The notes under the pieces were generated by a model, which was not told the origin of the DNA, did no database searches, and saw only the letters and a list, made by a program, of their open reading frames with translations. The position numbers were made by a program, and so were the translations under genes. A stretch of 64,000 nucleotides of DNA, from NCBI RefSeq assembly GCF_021917145.1, contig NC_061082.1, positions 5,575,642 to 5,639,641 on the forward strand, given 5' to 3'. Position 1 is the first letter of the stretch. Every line of letters begins with the position of its first letter. Below are positions 35,166-57,497 of this stretch, one piece after another. This DNA is from Hypomesus transpacificus. Its lineage: Eukaryota; Chordata; Actinopteri; Osmeriformes; Osmeridae.

Positions 35166-35424
35166 CGGTGGTCTTCAACCCTGGTTCTCAGGGCCCACCG
35201 TCCTGTGTTTTAGATCAGTGGTTCTCAAACCTGTCCTCAAGTACCACCTGTCCTGCATGTTTTAGATGTTTCCCTGCTCAAACACACCTGATTCAAATCA
35301 ATGGGTCGTTATCAAGGTCTGTAGAAGCCTGATAACGACCATTCATTTGAATCAGGTGTGTTGGAAGAGGGAAACGTCTAAAACATACAGGGGTGGACCC
35401 TAAGGATCAGGGTGAAGACCGCTG
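35166..35424. mobile_element. Composite hAT-type MITE related to the 24019 copy
   Basis: The outer ends CGGTGGTCTTCAACCCTGG and CAGGGTGAAGACCGCTG are inverse. The flanks are CCCTAGAC (35158-35165) and CCCTAGAG (35425-35432), a 7-of-8 target duplication. Inside, a second start CAGTGGTTCTCAAACCTG appears at 35217, followed by CCTGCATGTTTTAGATGTTT and CACCTGATTCAAAT, the same interior text as the MITE at 24019. It looks like one related element fused into or inserted in another. Confidence 0.8.
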
Positions 35425-35659
35425 CCCTAGAGTACACACTGAATTGTGTAGCCTAGCTGAAGACCATTGATACCAAACTGTAACTCTTAAGAATGATTGA
35501 TAAAATGCCTGTTTGCCAAATCCTCTAAGTTTTACATCCTTAATTCTCACTATGAATGAATGTTTTGGTCTAATCCAAGAGATCCTATTTTAGTCAAATA
35601 ATTTTACACTTCAAAAAAAAATCAACATACTTTAAAATTCCACAACATCATGTGGGAAT

Positions 35660-35775
35660 CACCAAGCATCAAATCACCAAGCATCAAATCACCAAGCATC
35701 AAATCACCAAGCATCAAATCACCAAGCATCAAATCACCAAGCATCAAATCACCAAGCATCAAATCACCAAGCATG
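35660..35775. repeat. 15-bp tandem repeat
   Basis: Eight nearly perfect copies of a 15-bp unit (CATCAAATCACCAAG). The derived peptide KHQIT repeats are an artefact. Confidence 0.95.
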
Positions 35776-36006
35776 ACCTATGTGATGATAACCAGTTGTA
35801 TTCCAAGAGTGTGTTCTTATTAAACAATATTACATGTGTTATGTTTACTATTGATGCCTCTTATCAGTGTTCAACTGCTTTAACATATACATCAACTAAT
35901 TTGCTGAAGGTATCACTTATGATATTTAGAAATTGTACAATGTTGGCTCTTTTTTTAATTTTCTAACCTAACTTTATGCTGTAGGTTTGTTGTATAGGTT
36001 TGTTGT

Positions 36007-36099
36007 ACCTCGGGGGGTATGTCCCTGTACTTACTGTACGTCGCTCTGGATAAGAGCGTCTGCTAAATGACTAAATGCAAATGTAATGTAAATGTAATG
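36007..36099 (+). repeat. SINE 3' module
   Basis: Shares CCTCGGGGGGTATGTCCCTG, TACTTACTGTA and GGATAAGAGCGTCTGCTAAA with the full copy at 55062. The tRNA head is missing. Confidence 0.85.
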
Positions 36100-36889
36100 A
36101 CACATTGACAGCCTATTGTTGCAATGGCCAATGAACACCAAATTCATAAATACATGATTCATTAATAAATTATGTTCTATAAACGATGTAGTGGGTGTTC
36201 TATTTACATAATGCAATACCATTGTTCAGATTTTTTTTCATACATTTTTTCTGTCAATGATTTAGCTATTACAAAAGCAACAGTGACCATTTACTAGGCC
36301 ATCAAGGGCTAATAAACACAATGACAATGATGTTAGATCATGTGTCTACATCAATTTCTAAAACCTTCACAGTTAACTGACCTCAGCATCAGCCACGACA
36401 GGACAAATATATGACAGGATGGTCTCCGCACTACCGGAGAGCCCTCTGGAAGAGGAAGATGCCAGGAGAGGGGAAGGGGAGTCAAAGAGAATGAAGATTA
36501 GGATAATCCTTTGATGTTAGTCTAGTTATTTATCCATTTTTTTCTCCCTTTCTCCTTTCCCCGCCCATTTTTTTCCTTATTCTATGTTTCTCTCAGTTTT
36601 TTCTTTCTTTCCACCAGGCTGAAATGCAGCATAACCACCAGAGGGGGGCAGCAGTTGACCTGGGATGAGGCTATACCTGCGGGATCTGCAAGAGCCCCTG
36701 GTGCAGCTAAACAGCAGGAGCAGCTAGCAGGTTGGAACCTGCCAGAATATCATCCATGGAACCTTACCTACCGACCTCTGCACTTCCTCCTGGACTCTGG
36801 TCATGCCCACACCTCAATTATTCGGCTGTGCAAGACCCAATTCCAAAGATTTTCATAAATAAAAGTACTTCATACTTTAGTTAACAATA

Positions 36890-36895
36890 TTTATT
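36890..36895 (-). promoter_or_regulatory. me3: Candidate poly(A) signal of me3
   Basis: TTTATT on the plus strand (AATAAA on minus), about 1.47 kb after the me3 stop. The interval 36896-38366 would then be a long me3 3' UTR. Confidence 0.5.
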
Positions 36896-38366
36896 GAAAC
36901 ATGTATAGATATTCCCTTCAAAAACATTTCATTTCCAATAAAACCCCCAAAATACATCCTTTGTAGTGCATCATTGCTAGGCAGAGCAAACCCACAGGGC
37001 GAAGAGAAAAGGACAGATTCTCCTTTGTCAAGACCACTTTAAACAGAGACAGGCAAAGCTTTATACAAAACTAAAATAGAAGAAGCTACACCCTCCCCCA
37101 TCGAAATATATAAAAACACTTTCCAACAGACAGCAGCACGTTGAACCATCCCTGTGCTCCTCTACTGTGGCTTGGCCAGGCTTCCTCTGTACACAAACAT
37201 TGGGAACCTTAAACGTAAGTTGTATGAATTCCAACGGAGGGTATGTAACTGCCCTTTCATTTGAAACTCTTCCTATACTGGCAGCATCTAAACATTGATC
37301 TATGGACAACATCCAAAATATGTACAAATGAATATAAAGGCTATAGAGGTTTTGGGGCGATATGTGTGTTAACTTTGATATGAGTGGGATAACTTTTGGA
37401 GTGGCAAATTGGAGTGTATCACATTGCAAACTATAATGCTGATCTTCTTCCAGGGCAGAAGTCCACAACATTTGGCATTTTGTGGTCAGGAATTAAGCAC
37501 TATGGAGGTTTGTGCAGTCATGTCATGATAAGGGAGCGCTTTCCTCTCATTAGTTTGGAGGGAGTTTCCTTGTTCTAGGACCCCATGAAAGGAATCATAA
37601 AGGCGGGACCAGTGAAATGCCACTGGTAGGTGACTGAGACTCTAGACAACTTGAGTGAAAACATAACCATCCTTCCTCTTTACAGTGATATAATTGATCT
37701 CTGATCTAACATGACTTCAGTATAAACCTGTCTCTACTGAAGTGTTACCAATTCATGTTGGTGATCTATCAGAGGAAGAATGGTTGAATTTAAGATTATT
37801 TTAGCAGCCCTTCACCTTTCCACATGTGCTTTAGCTGGAAGATGTAGACATACCAAGTCAAGCTACAATCCATCACTCAAGAGTCACAGAACAGGGGGAA
37901 AGTTTTAGGAAGCGAACAGCCAACAGATTATATCACACTGTACTGTTCATTAATATGAAAATGGAGTGGACAAAACATACTGAAAACTCCTTTCTAAAAT
38001 GTCATGGCACTACAACTTTATAATTCCTAGTATGTGGTCACGAAGTGTGTCGTTGGCTGTTAAGCTGGTTAGCCATTGTGCATCTCAAACCTGAGTATCT
38101 GTCTTGCCCTTCCACTTGGTGGCGCGTGGGTGAGTATGGTATTTTTAATCTTCAGCCCTCACAAGAGGTTTTAACCTCATGGAGTATTGTGAGGTTTATT
38201 AAAGGGTCATAAAAAAAATTGCTTATATGACTTATTTCTTACTTACATACGTAAAACTATGACATAGCTGCGAAAGGCTTGAGTTCTGATTGGTGGGTTA
38301 CACGAGAGAGGGGCATAATCTGTGCGTGGTTTCTTCATGTCTGGAGGAAGTGACATCATTAGGAGA

Positions 38367-48847
<10,481 letters not shown>

Positions 48848-48852
48848 GTTTC

Positions 48853-49949
48853 CTACAGAGGGGGGCAAGACGGGTGTCGTATGTTGGTAGACAGGCAAAG
48901 CAGCCGACTGTAAATAACCTTCAGGTTATTTACAAAAGACACAACACAGACGACCTAGAAATCCTTGCATACCTGACATCCAAGTTCAACAAGTTTGCAC
49001 TCCCGTAAGCTACAGTGCAACGTTACAGACAGGCCTATCACTGCTGGCTACAACTTAGACTCACTGCAGTTCAACAACAGGTGCAACAATATTCAAATAC
49101 CGTTACTAATTCATACTCATCTAGATTAGTGAACAAGTTCATTATGTTTAAAAACGCATTGGGTTTGCGGGGGTGCGGTTAAGCTGCAGCATTAAATGCT
49201 GAGCTGCACATTTATTTACAAAACAATACTGCGTAGATGGCTGTAGGTTAGATCCAACTTTACCTGAAGACGATTTGACGTTTCCCTTGAAATTCTAATC
49301 TGAGGCCAGCTTTTATCTTTATTTGGTTTATCCTATCTCGGCCGTCACTGGTGTTTTTATCAGTTGAGCTAGGAGATATCCACTAGTCTTGCTATCCAAG
49401 CTTGTTTTGACATTGACGCTTTCACTTCCCGACGATTCCACACAAGCACCGCCTACCTCGTGGCGGTCCACCAATAGGGAAGAGCAACATAAGAGCGTGA
49501 GTTCAGAGGAGATTCAAACCGATTTTATGGGAACACTTTCCAACACTTGATCGTTCTCTGGAGGAGCCTCCCCTCTCGCTGTAGCAGTGCTATTAATGAA
49601 TACGGTAATGATGCTGGACAATTAAATGATTTTATATTCTGATTTATTATTTTAACCATTCAAAGACCTGATCAATCTTACCTCATCTGAGGAACACACA
49701 CAATGGACATCACTTTTGACATGTTTAGACAAGTCACGTTCCAACGAGTATACTACAAATACTACAAGTAGCCTAAATCTACTAATTCAAAAGTGTGTAT
49801 TTAAATTCCCGTCAGGTCTACTCTCAAGCAGATCCATGTAAAGATTGTCTCTGGTCTCATGTAGGTTATGAATGAAACTAACACCAGCCTTCTGCCTCCC
49901 TCTGCTGGACAGAAAACAGAAGAAGTGTCAGTCCAGTTTCAGGAAGTAG
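48853..49949. promoter_or_regulatory. me3 upstream region
   Basis: It should contain the non-coding first exon and promoter of me3, since the ATG exon begins at an acceptor (48852). A GC-richer patch with CCACCAATAGGG (inverted CCAAT) lies near 49470. The exact transcription start is not visible. Confidence 0.45.
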
Positions 49950-50038
49950 CATGTGCCTGCAGCACCGGAAGCTGCAGTTCTAGGACCGCAGTTCTAGGAC
50001 TCTAGATTTCCGTGACACTGCCACCTATTGAATTGGAT
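49950..50038 (+). repeat. Left terminal inverted repeat
   Basis: The left 89-bp arm of the element. It starts CATGTGCCTGCAG and ends GAATTGGAT. The internal 13-bp motif GCAGTTCTAGGAC occurs twice in tandem and could be a protein-binding site. Confidence 0.85.
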
Positions 50039-50119
50039 AACCATGGACTGGAACAAGATAATCAATATTATCCTGCAGTAGTGAATGCCCATAAGAGTGA
50101 ATGTAGGTTATGGCTCGAT

Positions 50120-51360
50120 ATGAATAAGATTAGAAGAAAAAAGGAATGCAGTTTATTTTATAAGATGGGCGAGAATCAGAGTGTAAGTAGCTAATGTGAA
50201 TCACGTGTAATTATGTATAAAACAATTCTGGTGTCTTCAATTGAAGAATAATGTTAACGTTAGCTAGCTAACTTCAACTTTGTTGTCGAAATCATTTCAC
50301 GACACGGTTTGACATCATTTGTTTGCTTTTACCAGCTGGCTTCAAAAGAACTGTACATTGTTACTCTTTGTTTATTTGTGTAACGCGACGTATGTGAATC
50401 AAGTGTTGTTCAACATATTTAAGCTAAAACTATTCTGGTTTAAGACTAAAGGCATTACAATTATCTGTTCACTTATGATAATTTGCTGCAATACGAACTT
50501 TTAGACTATTTGTTTTGTTATATTGAAACTGTAGTGCGATTTTGGCAAGCCCAACTACTGTAGGTGTCTTATATGGTAATTTGATGATAAAAGCATGTGG
50601 ATTTGATCTGTCAGCTAAATTAAATCTGCATCCTACTGTCTTCAGTTTAAATGTTTGTTCAATACTCTTAGCTTTACCATTTTAATAAAGTTAAAATAGT
50701 TTTTTGGTTCAGTAATAGGCTTGGGACTAATTTAAGTCTGTGAAATTCTTACAATGTTAAATTTGACCAATTTTTCTCTCTTTTTGAAGATGCATATAAC
50801 CATCCAAGACGGAAGGTCCTTTCCAGAATTAAAACGATGCACCACGTGCTGCATGGACTTCCACTGCCCTTTCTGTCTTTCTCATTTGTTTCAACCTACA
50901 AAACTGAGCAAGGTCACCACCCATCTAGAGAGCCATTTCAATCGGTCAGTTTTCCATAAAGGTAAAAGCAACAAAAAAAAATCTGTGAAGTTTCAATGCG
51001 ATGCATTAAAAGCAGACAATCAACAATTTTTTTGAGCAGTGAATCAATAGAAGTCCCTCTCTGATTTGTTTGCTCTGACCAGATATTTGATTCAGACACC
51101 TAAGTAATATATAGGCCTAATCATATTTCTATCATGTTTTAGGATATACCGTTCACAAATGTGGCTTAAATTGCAGACCACAATTGCATTACCACTGCAT
51201 CTACTGCCAGTCAATGCTTTCACGCAAACCAGACTTCATCAAACACTTGGCTTTGTGCAAGGAGAAATACCTTTCCATATCCACCATCCCAGCTCCAACA
51301 AGGACCACCATCCCAGCTCCGACAAGGACCACTATAGATACATTATACCTTTCTATATAA
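50120..51360 (+). CDS. Small Cys/His zinc-finger protein inside the TIR element
   Basis: A three-exon model: 50120-50182, 50790-50961 and 51143-51360, with GTAAGT and GTAAAA donors and AG acceptors. Phases close, giving 453 nt and 150 residues. The second exon encodes HITIQDGRSFPELKRCTTCC followed by FHCPFC and HLESHF, a CxxC/CxxC-H-H arrangement. The third encodes HKCGLNCRPQLHYHCIYCQ and FIKHLALC, a second Cys/His cluster of C2HC type. The tail has a duplicated TIPAPTRTT. I recall similar HYHC-x-YC proteins as a multicopy unnamed family in teleosts, but cannot name it. A DNA- or RNA-binding role is inferred. The start is uncertain: Met at 50120 or 50165, or Met 50790 alone. It may be a transposon accessory protein, a captured host gene, or a decayed remnant. 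Confidence 0.6.
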
Positions 51361-51597
51361 TTGCCTCATCTAACATCACATATGCTGACAAAGCCTCCAT
51401 AGCCTCATCCAAGTGTATTGTCACTAAACACTGACCAGTCTGTGTCATCAAAGCAGTTCCTGAGATATATGGTTGTCTTTACCTAACAATGAGCTAATGA
51501 CACTGATTGCCAAACATACAACTGTTAATAACCAAGTTGTTTTTTGCCTCAAACCATTCAAATATCTTGTTGCGGTCTAGTGACCCTGCCTTTCATC

Positions 51598-51686
51598 ATC
51601 CAATTCACGAGATGACGCTGTCAGGTGAAACTAGGGTCCTAGAACTGCGGTCCTAGAACTGCTGCCTCTGGTACTGCAGGCACATG
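51598..51686 (-). repeat. Right terminal inverted repeat
   Basis: Inverse of the left arm, ending GGCACATG then TAG. It carries the same doubled GCAGTTCTAGGAC motif in inverse form. Confidence 0.85.
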
Positions 51687-53154
51687 TAGATTAGGCACAA
51701 GTTCCAAGTTTATAACCATTTGCAACAAGTTCAGATAACTTTGAAATGTTTAGTCAAGCTCCTCTTGACCACCCCAGCAGCCTATCAAAACTTGTAATAA
51801 CAACATCTAGTTGTACAAATAAATACACTCCATACCACAAATGTATTTAAAATTTATAGAAAATGTACAAATGAAATTATTTACACTGAAGGAGATTCCC
51901 TTACATATGACAAAAAAGCAATAAGTACAAATTGCACACATGTGATCTCAGGTTCAGTTCCGTGGCATCATTTTGCTGAACCAACATGGGTCTCCACTTC
52001 CAGGCCAGTAGTCTGTTGCAAATGTCAATGTGTTGATACAGTTAAAAACACATTGAAGGAGATATGTAGCCTGACGTTGTCATACTCATAATTCTAGTCA
52101 GAATATGAGTCTGATAACTCGTCGTTGGGCTGTGAGTATGGGGCGTGTTTCAACCGAACTCGCAAACAAACGCCTCTTTGCTCAATTGGATAGACCTACA
52201 ACCAAATAGAGCAACGTAATATGTTGTTTGTTGAAAACAAATTCAACCCAAGCGCTCTTTGGTGACGTGGTTGATTACGTTACTGTTGATCATCTATCCA
52301 TCATCGTATAAAGCCCGCCCTGACAATTTCATTGGTCCGAACAGCTCCTGTTTGGGTATAGTTTTTCCGCAACCAAGCTACTCCAGACCCAACTTCCTGA
52401 CCAATTTTTCTTGTGGGCGGGGCTAAGTTGGGCTGGCAGCCAGGCTAGGAGATATGGAATTCATCATTAAAAAGTATTTAAAATATACTGTCAAAAGATG
52501 GAGTAGGCACATACACACTCACACACAGTGCACTTGGTCAAACGAAGGCATCCTTCATCATAAATCGCTCCGACAACCTTTGTGTCAGGATTGAAGTTGA
52601 AATATTCACAAAAAAATTGTACTTTCATAGTTAGAAATTAGTAAAGGTGTTAAAAAAACAAGACAAAAAATTCTACACGTCTCTTAAAAATCAACAAAGA
52701 GCAGAGATTGGACCCATGTTAACCTAACCCCACCACCAGAAACACACCAGACAGCAGGTACAACACTTGAAAAACGTGGACATAAAACCATAACAACCGT
52801 AAAAACAACATCCAGCACGTGATTCAAGTTAATTCAGACAACATAAAAAGAAAACACATCAGATAGTATCTGCTAGTACTGCTGATAATTTAGTATCAGC
52901 TATGATCTTCTCCTTCTTTACTTTTATCTAATAACTACTTTTACTGTCTAGTCCTGTTTTAGAGCACATATGTGCTATAGGAATATATATAGATATATAT
53001 ATCTATATATAGTGCACATGCACAATACTATAATTACTCAATTATTTTGTTGAGGTGTTAGTGTGAGGTGTGACCTGGTAAACTGTTTCACAGTGTGGTC
53101 ATTTCTTGAGGGAGCCAATCATCTGCCTTCTCCTGTCCTGGGGTAGAAACATCT
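51687..53154. other. ildr1 downstream region with a TIR element
   Basis: Probably contains the ildr1 3' UTR on the minus strand, though I could not fix its poly(A) site. A 381-bp TIR element lies at 52067-52447, and an AT palindrome (TATATAGATATATATATC region) at 52984-53012. Confidence 0.5.
52067..52447. mobile_element. 381-bp MITE with 9-bp target duplication
   Basis: Starts TAGCCTGAC and ends GCCAGGCTA (inverse of TAGCCTGGC). It is flanked by GGAGATATG at 52058-52066 and 52448-52456. There is no coding capacity. A 9-bp (or 8-bp) duplication fits Mutator-like or hAT-like elements; the family is not settled. Confidence 0.85.
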
Positions 53155-54806
53155 TCAGATCACCACACTGGTGCCACTACGGGAGCTCTTGTCCTGGAGG
53201 AAAGAGAGGAGAAAACAAACTGGTCAGAGAGAAAGAAGGAGACAAGGAGAGAAAGAGAGGGAGAGAAAGAGTAAGAGTGTTGTGTGTAGCTCTTACAGAC
53301 AGACGGTCGTAGTTCCTCCTCCCTCCTCCCGGCTGAACATCGATGGAGGAGTAACTCGGAGGGTTCTCAGACCAGGGCTTCCCCTTGGCGCCGTCTCCTC
53401 CTCTTCCTCTTCTTGTTCCCCTTCCTCCTCCCCCCCCTCCTCCTCCTCTCTGGCTTTCCTCCTCCTCGGAGCTCCAGGATCCCTTCCTGCGTGGAGGGGG
53501 GGAATAGCTCCTGTCTCTTCTCGGTGCCGAGCGACGCAGCTGGTCCATCAGGTCATCACGACTACGGGACCGTGGGCCAGAACCACCCCCTGACCTCCTC
53601 CCGGACGAGCCCCGCCCATCCCACCTGGCCCCTCCCCCTTCTCGGCGGTCCTCCCAGTCCGACTCATCGCTGTAGCTGCGTAAGATCCCACGCCTCAGAG
53701 GGGAGAGGTCACGCTGTCGTCGGTTGTCAGGGTAACGACTTCCGCCGCCACTGGTGCGGTTGGAGCTTCCACTGGAATGGATGGAGATCCGGGGTGCTCC
53801 CCTGGTCCCTCCCCCTCCTCCCGCCCCCCTGCGAGAGGATAAGCTGGGCCCACGTTGAACTATGGGGGGCAGAGTGATCACCGTTCTCTCCACACCCCTC
53901 ACCCCCATCTCATCCAGGGCAGAGATCATGCTGGGGGGGCCGGCCGTGAAGGGGACCCCCTGTGGGCCGGGCTGGATCTGGGGGAAGGGCTGGTAGACCT
54001 GGGAGGGCTGGTAGGGCTGGTAGGCCTGTCCAACGGGGTGCATGGGAGGAGCAGACATCTCCATTCCCCTCATCTGGTTCTCCAGGAAATCCAGCATCTG
54101 GTTGTTGCCCCCGTGCATGCTGCCGTTGTTATGGATACGGTGATGAGGGGCCTGAGGAGGGGGCTGGTGCTGGAGGAGAGGGAGGGGTGGGGGTCCCATC
54201 GGACCCATGGCAAAGTCGTGCTTGGAGGGGTGGTCAGAAAAGGAGCCTGGGGAGCAGACAGGAGGGGGAGGGTTAGTCACATGGTTGGTCACATGGTCAG
54301 ACTGGGAGACAACAATGTTTCACCATTACAAGGCCATTCCAAAACAGATACAAAAACACTTGCAAAGCAGGTGATATCAGACAAGGTCACTCCGATTCAG
54401 ACGCGCACACACCACAAGCCTGGTCTGTGTACCCTTCTGGTGTGACAATCACCTGAATAGAGGATTGGTTGTCCCTGGGAGGAGTAGGAGCCAATGGGAG
54501 CATAGATGGGCTGCCCGTGCATCCAGGGAGCCATGGCCTTCTGGGCGTCCCGGATCATCCTGTGCTGCATCACCACTGTGGAGACAGGGCACAGAATGGA
54601 GGACACAGGAGTGTGTGTGTGTGTGTGTGTGTGCTGGTGGGGACAGGGCAGAGATTGGAGGAGAATTGGAGGGGACAGGAATGTGTACCTGTGTGTGTGT
54701 TAGGATAGTTTGCAGAACTTGAGATGAAAGTTCATGGAGTATGTCCATGTGCATACCTGTGTGTGTTATATGTGCATGTGCATTATGTACAGCTTGTGTG
54801 TGGACT

Positions 54807-54841
<35 letters not shown>

Positions 54842-55852
54842 TACCTTTCTCAGGGCAGCAGCAGGTCTGGGGGCAGCAGGGGCAGCGGACGTAGCAGCAG
54901 CACTTCTGAGGGCAGCACTGGCAGCAGCACACGCAGAACAGCAGGATGAGAGCCAGAGCTCCGAAGATGATCAACAGCACCGTCAGCCAATCTGAAACAG
55001 GGTCAAGGGTCAGGGGTCAGGCCATAGAGGGTCCGTGATGAACATCATGATTCTATATTAGGGAGTCAGGTGGCTGAGCGGTAAGGGAATCGGGCTAGTA
55101 GTCGCTGGTTTGATTCCCAGCCGTGCCAAATGACGTTGTGTCTTTGGGCAAGACAATTTACCCTACTTGCCTCGGGGGGTATGTCCCTGTACTTACTGTA
55201 AGTCGCTCTGGATAAGAGCGTCTGCTAAATGACTATATTAGGTCATTTGACAGTTAACTTTTGTAGTTAACTGTTGCGGCCTAACTTATATTGGTATACC
55301 TTTGCATGTACTCTGTAAACACCATGGTATGGTCAGACAGGTCAACCCTCCACCACCCCACCTTCATGGTGTACACCATCAACATGATAGTGGTGCTTAT
55401 GTAAGCATGTAACACGATCCACCCTCAGGGGTGACACCTCAAAGGCCGAGCACTTGTTAAGTCTCCAGTTGTTCCACACCTCTGTGAGGTTACATGGAGA
55501 ACACAGCCAGAGAACACAGCCAGAGAACACAGCCAGAGAACACAGCCAGATCCAGCTCTGTCAGTACCATATGAACTCTCCTGGTTCTGGTCTGATGGTT
55601 TGGTATAGCAGACAAGCCATCCAGTTGTGCTAAACATACCATGATTTAGAACAAGTATGATATGCATGTTGGAGTGTAAACTCATGGCACATCACATCTG
55701 TGGGGGGAGGAGGTGAATGGGTACTTACGATAAACAAGCAGTTTGATCTCCCGGTCCGAGTCTCCCGTCGTGTCGCCCGGCGCATCGATGGAGCAGAAAT
55801 ACACTCCGTTGTCCCACCACATCACCTCATTTATGACCAGGTCGGCCTCTTC

Positions 55853-55885
<33 letters not shown>

Positions 55886-57497
55886 GTTGCTATGGGTATC
55901 ATAGGTTTATAAGAGGATGTGCATGTGTGTGAGAGAGGTGGAAACGCATGCATGTATGAGTGTGAAACACAGACTGTGTCGTCTGGTCTCTGCTTGGGAA
56001 GGTGTGTGTGTGTTGGGAGGGTCAACTGACTGTTCTGGATGCTGATCTTGCGCTGGCGATACTCTGCCCCCAGCATGGCCTCGCCGGTGCCCCTCTTCTG
56101 GACCACGGTGCGGACCGTACGCTGGCGATCTGGGCAGTCATTGGCTGGATCCTGACCCAGCTGTAGCGCTGCCTGGTAGGCTGGAGAGGAGGGGGGAGGA
56201 GGGGCATGGTGGAGGGGAGTCAGAAAGGGGAGACAGATGGCTGAGCGGTTCGATTCCTGGCCGTGCAAAATGACCTTGTGTCCTTGGGCAAGGCACTTCA
56301 CCCTACTTGCCTCGGGGGGGGGGGGGGGGGAATGTCCCTGTACTTACTGTAAGTCACTCTGGATAAGAGCGTCTGCTAAATGAGTAAATGTAAATGTATG
56401 GTGGAGAGGAGAGAGACAGAAGCAGAAACACAATAAAGATGGAGAAGCCATTTAAGGAATTATACCCCACATAAACATCATTAAGACCAAGCAGGAGAGT
56501 CATCCATGGTAACACTAGGAAGCAGGGACAAGCAGGTTTTATTGCTGGGTTAATAATAACAATGCCTTTATTGAGCTGGCACTTTAATCCAATACGACAT
56601 ACAACTTGCCACCTCTTGATATGCAGTCCAATACTTTGCCACTGAGCTATTACCCTCCTGTCAAGTAAACGACTGCACTGAACTGTCCTGTGCACCACGC
56701 CAGCCCTACCTGTGGAGTAGTAGTCCAGGACGGGGTCCTTGCAGAAGGACTTGTACTTCCAGGTGACCAGCACATCCTGAGAGTTGGCTGACGTGGAGTA
56801 GTCACAGCGCAGGATCACCGACGCAAACAGGGTGGTGCTCCGCTCAGTCTCAGGGACCACTACCTGGATCGGACAAACATCTGTGTGTGTGGATGTGTGT
56901 GTGTGGATGTGTGTGTGGATGTGTGTGTGTGTGTGTGAATATGGGTGTGTGGATGTGTGTGTGGATGGTAGAATAATATACTTGAGCTTTTTTGCTTTCA
57001 TAAATGTTTACTATAATGCACTACAATGTCAGCCTTGATTACTTTTGGCACAAGCTAAAACAGCACCTGTAGAATAACAACCCGGCAATGACATTGGGTA
57101 TAAATATTAGTATCTAATGACTAATGTTGACATACCCACACAATTGATCTGATTTAATCCCTTAACCTTCAATAGGTTTAGAAAATGAAAGAGCACAAAC
57201 ATTGTATCTGCTGTCTACCTACTAAAGGGATGGGTAGACCATAAACTATCTTGACAATCCTGTAAACAGAAAATAGTCACGTGACAGCCTTCTGATGGCC
57301 TTGTAGTGTTGACTTCGGTTGATTATTAACTTAGTATCTATACACTTTTAGATTATTCGGTTAAATGAACAAATCTAACGTTAAATGATGTGGGGTTGAC
57401 GAATACGGTTTACTGGCCAAGATATGCTTTCCAAAGAGTAAGACTTACCTGTCAGCAGTAAACTGAAGACAAGCAGCACCAATATCATGTTTCCCAT
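53155..57497 (-). CDS. ildr1: Immunoglobulin-like domain-containing receptor 1 (angulin-2)
   Basis: Eight coding exons in transcript order: 57449-57497, 56710-56880, 56031-56180, 55729-55848, 54845-54991, 54453-54575, 53297-54246 and 53155-53193, totalling 1,749 nt and 582 residues (human ILDR1 has 546). ILDR1 marks tricellular junctions, recruiting tricellulin, and loss in humans causes DFNB42 deafness. Residues 1-17 are a signal peptide ([14 protein letters not shown]). The Ig V-type domain (about 20-160) has [32 protein letters not shown] and [39 protein letters not shown] is the membrane helix, followed directly by the family's Cys block ([20 protein letters not shown]). The long tail is Arg/Ser/Gly-rich and ends [10 protein letters not shown], a PDZ-ligand-like terminus as in human. 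Two acceptors (before 56880 and 55848) are made of CA/TG microsatellite. Confidence 0.95.
54992..55728 (-). other. ildr1 intron 4 with tandem and SINE insertions
   Basis: Holds a SINE (55062-55235) and a short GAGAACACAGCCA repeat (about 55498-55545). No exon is recognised. Confidence 0.75.
55062..55235 (+). mobile_element. tRNA-derived SINE, near full length
   Basis: The head GTGGCTGAGCGGTAAGG fits box A, and TGGTTTGATTCCCAG fits box B about 30 bases on. The body contains TTGTGTCTTTGGGCAAGAC and CCTCGGGGGGTATGTCCCTG. The tail has CGCTCTGGATAAGAGCGTCT and GCTAAATGACTA. It lies in ildr1 intron 4. Confidence 0.88.
56228..56398 (+). mobile_element. Second copy of the same SINE
   Basis: Box A (ATGGCTGAGCGGTTCG) runs almost directly into box B (TTCGATTCCTGGCC), so the tRNA head has an internal deletion. 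The body and tail match the copy at 55062, with an expanded G run after CCTC. It lies in ildr1 intron 2. Confidence 0.88.

Larger units (their letters stand above)
35425..36889. other. Intergenic interval nxpe3-me3 (convergent)
   Basis: Contains a 15-bp tandem array, a SINE tail and AT-rich DNA. At 36600-36862 an acceptor-like pyrimidine tract (CTTTCTTTCCACCAG) is followed by about 240 bases ending at AATAAA (36857). This could be a non-coding or chance terminal exon; I recognise no protein in it. Confidence 0.55.
49950..51686 (+). mobile_element. TIR-bounded element carrying a spliced zinc-finger gene
   Basis: Two 89-bp inverted repeats, 49950-50038 and 51598-51686, match at 74 of 89 positions without gaps in my hand alignment. 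The outermost 13 bases (CATGTGCCTGCAG) are identical, as are the inner 9. Each arm holds a doubled motif GCAGTTCTAGGAC. TAG flanks both sides, compatible with a 3-bp target duplication. The 1.56-kb interior carries one spliced plus-strand gene (50120-51360) and no transposase, integrase or RT. The superfamily is not recognised. Confidence 0.75.

Noticed and set aside
36655-36858. Plus-strand frame between an acceptor-like tract and AATAAA
   Set aside because: No homology is recognised and there is no upstream coding exon to join; it is described only as intergenic.
53171-54445. Plus-strand frames opposite the large ildr1 exon
   Set aside because: They are shadows of the Arg/Gly/Pro-rich ildr1 tail; the minus strand has conserved residues and closing splice phases.
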